NCBI GenBank assembly: GCA_947630815.1
Contig: CANRJD010000009.1
Location: 1-37,156 of the forward strand
Direction: 5' to 3'
Source of the DNA: an uncultured Akkermansia sp.
GTDB taxonomy: Bacteria; Verrucomicrobiota; Verrucomicrobiia; Verrucomicrobiales; Akkermansiaceae
DNA length: 37,156 nt
Position numbers and translations under genes: made by a program. The notes beneath the pieces are model-generated. The model saw only the letters and a program-made list of their open reading frames with translations. It made no database searches and was not told the DNA's origin. Of this stretch, positions 31,459 to 37,156 are shown piece by piece (positions within the stretch are counted from its first letter, which is position 1; every line of letters starts with the position of its first letter).

Positions 31459-32448
31459 ATGCGTAGGAAGGTTGTCGAGTTGCTTGTGATTCTGCTGCTC
31501 ATCGGTGGGTCGATAGCAGTGTTGTCGCTTGTAGATTCAGCGGATGCAACCAGACCTGTTCCTCTGCCGCTCGTTGCTGACGTCTCCGCCGCAGAGGTTC
31601 AATTGCGTTATGAGAAGGCTCTTTCCATTTTGAATGACACCACAGTAAATGATGTATCGAGTGTGCCCTGCATGCTGGAAAGTTGCGCAGAGGCAGGGCA
31701 CGCTCAAGCAACGCTTTTGCTGCTGGATGTGTATGAGGGCAAGCGTAAGGGGATTGAGGCGGACATGCGCAAAGCTGCTGATTGGGCCAACCGCATTGCC
31801 ATACACTCCCCCAATCGAGCCCTTGCAGCGGAAGCTCGTTTCCGCTTGGCTTGCTACGAGGAGAGGCGCGGTACCCGCCAATCTCTGAAAGAAGCCTTTG
31901 ACAACATGCGACGTGCCGCGGAAATGGGCTCTCCTAAAGCCCAAGCCGAACTCGCCCGTTATCTCATGCGCGGCATCGGCACCGCCCGCAACCCGCAAGC
32001 CGCCATCCGCGTGCTCAAAAAACTTGCAAAGGAAAATCCCGAAGCTCCCAATCTCTTCTTCTATGCGGGCTACATGTACATGAAAGGTCTGGGCATATAT
32101 GGCGGTCCAGATTATAAAACGGCTCTTTTCCTCTACGACAAAGGACGCATGCTGCATGATGCACGTGCTACCAACAACCTTGGTCTCATGTATGAACGAG
32201 GCATGGGAGTGGCTTCAAACCCTGCCAAGGCTTTCCACTACTACCGCATTGCCGCGGAGCTTGGTTGTCGCGAGGCTTCCACCAATATGCAGCGCATGGC
32301 TTTTCGCCTCAAAAAGTCTGCCATCAGCACATGGCAGCAGAGGCTCGCACGCGCTACCTTGCGTGTGTTGCAGGTCTTGCCGCTTGCTCCCGGGCTGCGC
32401 AAATACTTAGAATCGCCGCTGCAGGCTGCTGCCACCACTCGTTCATGA
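31459..32448 (+). CDS. Sel1-repeat (TPR-like) membrane-anchored or secreted protein
   Basis: The 329-aa protein starts with a basic N-terminus and a hydrophobic helix (VVELLVILLLIGGSIAVLSLV) that may be a signal anchor. From about residue 70 it has Sel1-type repeats, clearest in NMRRAAEMGSPKAQAELARYL, YAGYMYMKGLGIYGG and NNLGLMYERGMGVASNPAKAF with YYRIAAELG. Sel1 proteins scaffold protein contacts, often at the envelope. The partner is unknown. The stop overlaps queG by ATGA. A decayed relative lies 150 nt upstream. Confidence 0.85.
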   Translation: MRRKVVELLVILLLIGGSIAVLSLVDSADATRPVPLPLVADVSAAEVQLRYEKALSILNDTTVNDVSSVPCMLESCAEAGHAQATLLLLDVYEGKRKGIEADMRKAADWANRIAIHSPNRALAAEARFRLACYEERRGTRQSLKEAFDNMRRAAEMGSPKAQAELARYLMRGIGTARNPQAAIRVLKKLAKENPEAPNLFFYAGYMYMKGLGIYGGPDYKTALFLYDKGRMLHDARATNNLGLMYERGMGVASNPAKAFHYYRIAAELGCREASTNMQRMAFRLKKSAISTWQQRLARATLRVLQVLPLAPGLRKYLESPLQAAATTRS

Positions 32449-33359
32449 AAGCTGCCCGCCAAGCTGTGCAATACGCTGCCGAGCAACTTGGCTTCTCTGC
32501 GCTCGGCGTAGCTTCAGCTTGCGCTGACCAGGGAGATACGCTGTCCCACTGGCTGCGTGATGGCTGCCATGCAGATATGCACTGGCTAGAGCGTCACTTG
32601 CCCATGCGGCAAAACCCGGCGTTACTGCTCCCCGGCGTTCGGAGTGTCATCATGCTAACTTACGAATACCCACGGCAGGATGCTCGTTGCGCACCCGGTT
32701 CCGTGGCTCGTTATGCACAAGGGGAAGATTATCACAAGTTACTTGCTCCCAAATTGGCAGATTTGGATGAAACACTGCAATTATACGGAGGAAACCAAAA
32801 ATGCTTTAGCGATTCCGGGCCGGTCAGCGAGCGTTTTTTTGCTGCTGCCGCCGGCTTAGGCTGGATCGGACGGCACGGCCTCCTCGTGCGTCCACGCGGT
32901 GGTTCTTTCTGTTTTCTCTCATGTATTCTCACAACTCTTCCTCTCCCCACAGATAGCCCCGTGCGCAACCACTGCGGTTCTTGCCACCGCTGTGAACAAG
33001 CTTGTCCGACTCATGCTCTTCAAAATGGGCGATGCGATGCTCGCCTCTGCTTAGCTTATTGGACGATTGAGAGCAAACAAACTACTGCACCGCCTGAAAT
33101 TCAGGAAGCCCTGCAGGGTCACTTGTATGGCTGTGATGCTTGCCAAGAAGCCTGTCCGTGGAACAGCCTCCCATCCCGTCACGCAGTAGATCCTCATCTG
33201 CTTATGCCCGCTCGTTTGGCTGCCATGCCGCAGGAAACACTGGCTGACTTGCCAGAGGACGGCTGGACGCATTTGATTGCCAATTCTCCCATGCGCCGCA
33301 CTGGCTCGGCCCATTTGCGCCGCAATATTCACCGTTTTTCCAATCCATCCCCATCATGA
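32445..33359 (+). CDS. queG: Epoxyqueuosine reductase QueG
   Basis: The 304-aa enzyme reduces epoxyqueuosine to queuosine, the last step of this tRNA modification, using cobalamin and two [4Fe-4S] clusters. The motif CFSDSGPVSER holds the conserved acid of the active site. The ferredoxin part has CGSCHRCEQACP and the second set CDACQEACPWN. The protein ends soon after, so it is the shorter form without C-terminal HEAT repeats. ATG overlaps the Sel1 stop, and its own stop overlaps the next start. Confidence 0.94.
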   Translation: MKAARQAVQYAAEQLGFSALGVASACADQGDTLSHWLRDGCHADMHWLERHLPMRQNPALLLPGVRSVIMLTYEYPRQDARCAPGSVARYAQGEDYHKLLAPKLADLDETLQLYGGNQKCFSDSGPVSERFFAAAAGLGWIGRHGLLVRPRGGSFCFLSCILTTLPLPTDSPVRNHCGSCHRCEQACPTHALQNGRCDARLCLAYWTIESKQTTAPPEIQEALQGHLYGCDACQEACPWNSLPSRHAVDPHLLMPARLAAMPQETLADLPEDGWTHLIANSPMRRTGSAHLRRNIHRFSNPSPS

Positions 33360-34162
33360 TTTCTCTGTTTGTTTCGGCTCTGCTTCCTTTGGCTCAATAT
33401 GGCTACGACTATGGTGACTATGGCTCCTCAGGTTTTATCCTCCCATCGCACAACGCGTTGAGTTCCTCTTCTCTGATAGGACTCGTCCTCTTGGCCATTG
33501 TCAGTCTTATAGGCTCTTTCGTCCAAAGTCGGATGATGGCGAGCATGAAAAAATTTTCTGCCGAACCCGCCCATCTCACCGGTGCGCAAGTCGCACGCCG
33601 TATGCTTGACGCCCATGGACTCGCGGATGTACAGATCACCCATGTGGACGGTCAACTTACTGACCACTACAATCCCGCTCAACGCACTGTCAACCTCTCC
33701 GATGTGGTGTACTCTCAAGCCACGGTTGCGGCCATAGCTGTGGCTGCGCATGAGTGCGGTCACGCTGTGCAACATGCCTCTGCTTACCCTTGGCTTGGTC
33801 TGCGCTCGCACATGGTGCCACTGGTAAATATCGGCTCGCGTCTCGGGCAAATTGTGCTCATGCTAGGTCTGGTACTAGCAGCCAGCGGCGGCAGCACGCT
33901 TGTGGCGTGGGTCGGTCTGGGACTCTTCGCCAGCACCACCGTGTTTGCTTTGATCACTCTGCCGGTCGAATTTGATGCGTCTCGTCGTGCTCTTGCGTGG
34001 ATCCAGGAGTCCGGCATTGTCTCCTATACTGAGCACGAGCATGCCAAATCCGCTCTGCGTTGGGCGGCCATGACCTATGTGTCTGCCGCTCTCTCCTCCA
34101 TAGCTATGTTGCTCTACTATGCACTGCGCTTGCTGGCAAGTTCCGCTCGTTCTCGCCGTTAA
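33356..34162 (+). CDS. YugP-type zinc metallopeptidase, membrane-bound
   Basis: The 268-aa protein has the YugP/neutral zinc metallopeptidase layout. An N-terminal Tyr/Gly-rich segment and membrane helix (about 38-58) precede SAEPAHLTGAQVARRMLD, the conserved HYNPAQRTVNLSD block, and the zinc site HECGH in VAAHECGHAVQHA. Two further hydrophobic segments follow (about 170-205), then FDASRRALAWIQESG and a last membrane helix. The natural substrate of this family is not known to me. It is coupled to queG by ATGA. Confidence 0.9.
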   Translation: MISLFVSALLPLAQYGYDYGDYGSSGFILPSHNALSSSSLIGLVLLAIVSLIGSFVQSRMMASMKKFSAEPAHLTGAQVARRMLDAHGLADVQITHVDGQLTDHYNPAQRTVNLSDVVYSQATVAAIAVAAHECGHAVQHASAYPWLGLRSHMVPLVNIGSRLGQIVLMLGLVLAASGGSTLVAWVGLGLFASTTVFALITLPVEFDASRRALAWIQESGIVSYTEHEHAKSALRWAAMTYVSAALSSIAMLLYYALRLLASSARSRR

Positions 34163-34174
34163 TTTGCCGCCACC

Positions 34175-34351
34175 ATGAACGTTCCCTGTCTGCTTTTTTC
34201 CATTCAATGCGAGCCGAGTGGCACGGCTACCCCTGTTGCAGCTCAAGTGACGCTCCATGCAGTATGGAAGGCCATTTGTAGTGCATTGTTGGCGGTGGGT
34301 GGTGTCGAAATTTCACTGCGTTTTATACCGTTTCCATGGCACCGAATGTAG
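34175..34351 (+). CDS. Hypothetical small protein (58 aa), uncertain
   Basis: ATG 34175 opens a 58-codon frame, MNVPCLLFSIQCEPSG to PFPWHRM, in the gap between the peptidase and the thioredoxin gene. It starts 12 nt after the previous stop and overlaps the thioredoxin frame by 16 nt, so the spacing fits an operon. It has three cysteines and a moderately hydrophobic middle. I recognise no family and see no Shine-Dalgarno site; it could be chance. Confidence 0.3.
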   Translation: MNVPCLLFSIQCEPSGTATPVAAQVTLHAVWKAICSALLAVGGVEISLRFIPFPWHRM

Positions 34352-34986
34352 GACACACTATCGGCTTCCATCTTACCACCAAAAGAGGGAAGATATGCTA
34401 CGTGATCCCTCACCAGTGCATGCTTGTTCTCGCGCTTCTCGGCGCCATTCTCGTCAGCTGCGATGATGCTGATGAGCAGCAGGGCGCCGCGCAGAATATT
34501 CCCACCTCCATCTCCCGCCCGGCTCCCCAACCAAGCAGGGAATCACTGGATGTGTGTCGCTCTAGTCTCTTCCCTATTCCCACCGAGCTCTCTACGTCCC
34601 AGTCGTACGAACTGTACAGCTCGTACAGTGGCCAGGATATTCGTCAGGTCACCGGCGTATCTGGACGAACTCTTTGGCTTTGCTTTACCGCGCCTTGGTG
34701 CCCCCATTCTGCGGATATGATTCGTGAACTCAAACAGCTCGCCCGAGAAGAGAAGGGGCATGTGCAGGTTGTGGAAGTGAACGCTGATGCCTATCCCGCT
34801 CTTGCGGAGCAATTCCGCATTTCCAAGGTCCCTACTACGCTCCTCTACACGGAAGGCGTGAAGCTGCGAACCATAGAAGGAGCTTACAATGCTGCCAGTC
34901 TGCGCCGCTACCTGCACCGCGTGCTGTCGCGCGATGACGAAGCCCAGGGTTCCCCGGCAGATGCTGTGCTGCGCTCCACCCCTTAA
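34336..34986 (+). CDS. Thioredoxin-like lipoprotein with single active-site cysteine
   Basis: The product (216 aa from ATG 34336) has a hydrophobic stretch MLVLALLGAILVSC that fits a lipoprotein signal ending at the lipidated cysteine, then an acidic and Pro/Ser-rich tether. The thioredoxin fold starts near residue 105: LWLCFTAPWCPHS, a helix, VQVVEVNADAYPALAEQF, and the cis-proline motif KVPTTLLY. The active site is CPHS, not CxxC, so one cysteine is replaced by serine and ordinary dithiol exchange is unlikely. Start is uncertain: ATG 34420 begins right at the hydrophobic stretch but lacks basic residues, so the longer form with KRGK is preferred. Confidence 0.8.
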   Translation: MAPNVGHTIGFHLTTKRGKICYVIPHQCMLVLALLGAILVSCDDADEQQGAAQNIPTSISRPAPQPSRESLDVCRSSLFPIPTELSTSQSYELYSSYSGQDIRQVTGVSGRTLWLCFTAPWCPHSADMIRELKQLAREEKGHVQVVEVNADAYPALAEQFRISKVPTTLLYTEGVKLRTIEGAYNAASLRRYLHRVLSRDDEAQGSPADAVLRSTP

Positions 34987-35007
34987 CCTATCACCCAGAA
35001 AACTACC

Positions 35008-35976
35008 ATGCGTTTCCTCACAGGTCTCCAACCCAGCGGTCAACTCCACATCGGCAACTTCTTCGGAGCAATCCTCCCTGCCGTGCAACTCCAGCACAAG
35101 GGTGAGGCCTTCTATTTTATTGCCAACTACCATGCCATGACCACCATGGCTTCCCCTCAAACTTTGCGTGAGAATACCCGCTCTCTCGCCGTAGATTTTC
35201 TCGCATGCGGTCTTGACCCGCAAAAGGCTGTCTTTTTCGAGCAATCTGCCGTCCCGGAGGTGAATGAGTTGGCATGGATTCTCTCCACCCTTTGTCCCAT
35301 GGGGCTGTTGGAGCGTTGCCATTCCTACAAGGAGAAAATGGCTCGCGGCATAGCCGCCAACCATGCGCTTTTTGCTTATCCTGTACTCATGGCTGCAGAC
35401 ATCCTGCTTTACGACTCGGATGCCGTACCCGTCGGTAAAGATCAAAAACAGCATCTGGAAGTCACCCGAGATCTTGCCGGCAAAATGAACGATACTTTTG
35501 GTTCCGATCTCTTCAAACTTCCCGAGCCTATCATCTCCGAATCCACCGCCGTGGTTCCTGGGTTGGACGGGCAAAAAATGAGCAAGAGCTATGGCAACAC
35601 TCTCCCCATCTTCGGCGCAGAAAAAGAGATCCGTAAGCTCATTAATAAAAAGATCATCACAGATACCACCCCACTGGAGGATCCCAAACCCACGGACAAT
35701 TCCATTATCCTCGCTCTCTATAAACTGTTCGCCTCCCCGCAAGAATACGACATCATGCTTGCCCACCACCACTCCGGTGGCTTCGGTTATGGCCAATTTA
35801 AGAAGGATCTTTTCGAGGCATATTGGGAGTACTTCCGCGACGCTCGTGAAAAACGTGACTGGCTTCTTGCTCATCCCGAATACGTGGATGACGTGCTCCA
35901 TACTGGTGCCGTCCGTGCTCGTGAGGAGGCCTCGCGGACTCTTGCCCGAGTTCGCTCCGCCGTCGGCCTCATTTGA
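35008..35976 (+). CDS. trpS: Tryptophanyl-tRNA synthetase
   Basis: The 322-aa class I synthetase charges tRNA-Trp. It has the HIGH-type motif HIGN (residues 14-17) in GLQPSGQLHIGNFFGA and the KMSKS motif in DGQKMSKSYGN (about 190). Other family marks are DPQKAVFFEQSAVPEV and PVLMAADILLYDSDAVPVGKDQ, split across the Rossmann fold. The start is 21 nt after the thioredoxin gene, so it may end that operon. No second copy or resistance-type trpS is seen. Confidence 0.96.
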   Translation: MRFLTGLQPSGQLHIGNFFGAILPAVQLQHKGEAFYFIANYHAMTTMASPQTLRENTRSLAVDFLACGLDPQKAVFFEQSAVPEVNELAWILSTLCPMGLLERCHSYKEKMARGIAANHALFAYPVLMAADILLYDSDAVPVGKDQKQHLEVTRDLAGKMNDTFGSDLFKLPEPIISESTAVVPGLDGQKMSKSYGNTLPIFGAEKEIRKLINKKIITDTTPLEDPKPTDNSIILALYKLFASPQEYDIMLAHHHSGGFGYGQFKKDLFEAYWEYFRDAREKRDWLLAHPEYVDDVLHTGAVRAREEASRTLARVRSAVGLI

Positions 35977-36007
35977 CCGCTCGTAAAAAGCAGCGGGTGC
36001 AGGCAGT

Positions 36008-36035
36008 GTCAATTCACGCTCCTTTGTGAATTGAC
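36008..36035. terminator. Hairpin after trpS, possible terminator
   Basis: Perfect 10-bp arms GTCAATTCAC (36008-36017) and GTGAATTGAC (36026-36035) with an 8-nt loop, 32 nt after the trpS stop. No T run follows, so it may be a terminator of a different type or a 3'-end stabiliser. The remainder of 35977-36180 shows no gene. Confidence 0.5.
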
Positions 36036-36180
36036 GCTTGCTCGGGCGTCGCTTTGCTTGAAGAGCCCGTAAGAGGGTAGTTCCTGTTCCCAGATATTCA
36101 GACTTTTGAGGGCTCCTTGGATATCCCGGTCCCTCGAATAAGAAAATACATATTCCAACAAAAAAGTGCAAGGAAACTGC

Positions 36181-36220
36181 TTGATGGAGCGTATGGAAAG
36201 TGTTAGTATGAACTCTGGAG
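36181..36220 (+). promoter_or_regulatory. Promoter and strong Shine-Dalgarno of the last gene
   Basis: TTGATG (36181-36186), a 17-nt spacer and TAGTAT (36204-36209), then GGAGG (36216-36220) 7 nt before ATG 36228. This is the clearest Shine-Dalgarno site in the window, in contrast to the leaderless-type starts elsewhere. Confidence 0.65.
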
Positions 36221-36227
36221 GCATATC

Positions 36228-37156
36228 ATGAGCCGCAAAAAAAAGCATACAACGGGCGCAAGGATTCTGGTGGTATTGGTAGCTTGCATAGCGTTTGCAT
36301 ATGGGGTTGCCATGGAGGGGAGAGTATCCCGGAAAAAGGATGAACTGGAGAGACAGCAAGTGACTAAGCAAAAATACGATGCTAATCACAATTCGCAGCG
36401 TGAGAAAACCGCTGCATTTCTCAACACATCCGAACAGAAGAAAACTGCTGCGGCTTCCCAATTCCAAGCGACCGAGTCATCTGACACCGCACCTGTTCCA
36501 ACGTCGGAGGTTAGGGAACCGGTTGTCGCCGTTGCTGAGCCCTCGGTTCACCACTACAAGCCTCTTCATTGCAGCAATGGCATCTATTCATTGAGCGAAG
36601 CTGCTCGGGCTGGGAAGGTTAAGTTGGTGCGTACACGGCTGAAAGAAGGCTACCCGGTGAACCTGCGCAATGAACAAGGGATGACGCCGTTGCACTTGGC
36701 TGCCCAAGCTGGGCACAAGGAAGTGGCAGAGTTACTCATCAACCAAGGGGCAGATGCAATGGCGAGGGATAAGCAGGATCGTACGCCGCTCGATTTGGCA
36801 CAGGGGGAAGAAATGAAAGCCCTGCTGAATAATGCCTGCACAGCGCGAAAAGGGGAAATAGAGCTCTTCGATCAAATAGGGCGAGGCGATACCAGTGAGC
36901 TGCGCGCCGCGCTGGAACGTGGAATGCGTGCCGACGTATATGACAAAAGTGGATTGACACCTATCCTGATAGCAGCTACGACGGCAAAGAATAAGGAGGC
37001 AGTGGAGCTTCTGCTGAAGGCCGGTGCGACGGTTGGGCTCACGGGAAATGAAAGAAAGACGGCACTGCATGTGGCGGCAGGAGTTGGTGCCACTGAGATA
37101 GCGCTTTTGTTGCTTAAGGCTGGTGCAGATCCTATGGCAGAGGCGGGGAACGGTTC
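36228..37156 (+). CDS. Ankyrin-repeat protein, cut by the window end
   Basis: An open frame runs from ATG 36228 to the last base without a stop; at least 309 codons are present. A basic N-terminus (MSRKKKHTTGARI) and one membrane helix (about residues 14-29) suggest a signal anchor. A charged, Ser/Thr/Pro-rich region leads to ankyrin repeats from about residue 120, for example GMTPLHLAAQAGHKEVAEL, then LINQGADAMARDKQDRTPLD, and later TALHVAAGVGATEIALLLLK. It resembles the ankyrin protein at 16526 in layout, but has one membrane segment instead of three. Confidence 0.88.
   Translation, partial: MSRKKKHTTGARILVVLVACIAFAYGVAMEGRVSRKKDELERQQVTKQKYDANHNSQREKTAAFLNTSEQKKTAAASQFQATESSDTAPVPTSEVREPVVAVAEPSVHHYKPLHCSNGIYSLSEAARAGKVKLVRTRLKEGYPVNLRNEQGMTPLHLAAQAGHKEVAELLINQGADAMARDKQDRTPLDLAQGEEMKALLNNACTARKGEIELFDQIGRGDTSELRAALERGMRADVYDKSGLTPILIAATTAKNKEAVELLLKAGATVGLTGNERKTALHVAAGVGATEIALLLLKAGADPMAEAGNG

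Noticed and set aside
34543..36171. Very long minus-strand ORF (542 aa) opposite the thioredoxin gene and trpS
   Set aside because: It is antisense to trpS and the thioredoxin gene, both clear by motif; its translation has no recognisable domain.

Overview
The window reads as chromosomal DNA from a Verrucomicrobiota-like bacterium, possibly near Akkermansia. The support is indirect: GYF_2/DUF805 membrane proteins, Sel1 and ankyrin proteins, few Shine-Dalgarno sites, moderately high GC, and an envelope-rich gene set. No rRNA is present, so the phylum is an inference and the genus is open. I see no phage, transposase, integrase or CRISPR array. Most of the window is core housekeeping DNA, with dense non-coding repeats in the gaps.

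Layout. 1-530: repeats around tRNA-Gly(GCC). 538-3668: a secreted protein, an OmpR-type response regulator and a sensor kinase. 3925-6352: YceD and L32 (+), then an ABC-F ATPase (-). 6978-11172: acetolactate synthase large subunit and three tandem DUF805 membrane proteins. 11156-12283 (-): a lysine 2,3-aminomutase-family enzyme. 12670-13316: a divergent pair of small DNA-binding proteins (ribbon-helix-helix and AP2-like). 13471-14856 (-): glutamate decarboxylase. 15204-18126: RNase III, an ankyrin membrane protein and a secreted coiled-coil protein. 18181-22530 (-): ArsR/SmtB regulator, ArgG, and a csoR-copZ-copA copper operon. 23009-28200: FtsK, FabF, a small membrane protein and RecR. 28423-31103: a Tat-exported DUF362 protein and a NapH/NapG-like polyferredoxin. 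31113-35976: a broken Sel1 gene, an intact Sel1 gene, QueG, a YugP-like peptidase, a thioredoxin-like lipoprotein and TrpS. 36228-end: a truncated ankyrin protein.

Three things stand out. First, at least a dozen genes have a good -35/-10 promoter whose -10 box ends only 6-13 nt before the start codon and mostly no Shine-Dalgarno, so leaderless or near-leaderless mRNAs appear to be the rule. Second, most larger intergenic gaps hold a modular repeat family: hairpins that keep GGC...GCC ends while inner base pairs change on both arms, heptamer GTACGA(G/T) arrays, and a roughly 230-bp body seen five times. Third, the polyferredoxin carries an internal twin-arginine signal between a NapH-like membrane half and a NapG-like ferredoxin half. 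Many genes are translationally coupled through ATGA overlaps (RR/HK, the first two DUF805 genes, ankyrin/coiled-coil, membrane protein/recR, sel1/queG/yugP).
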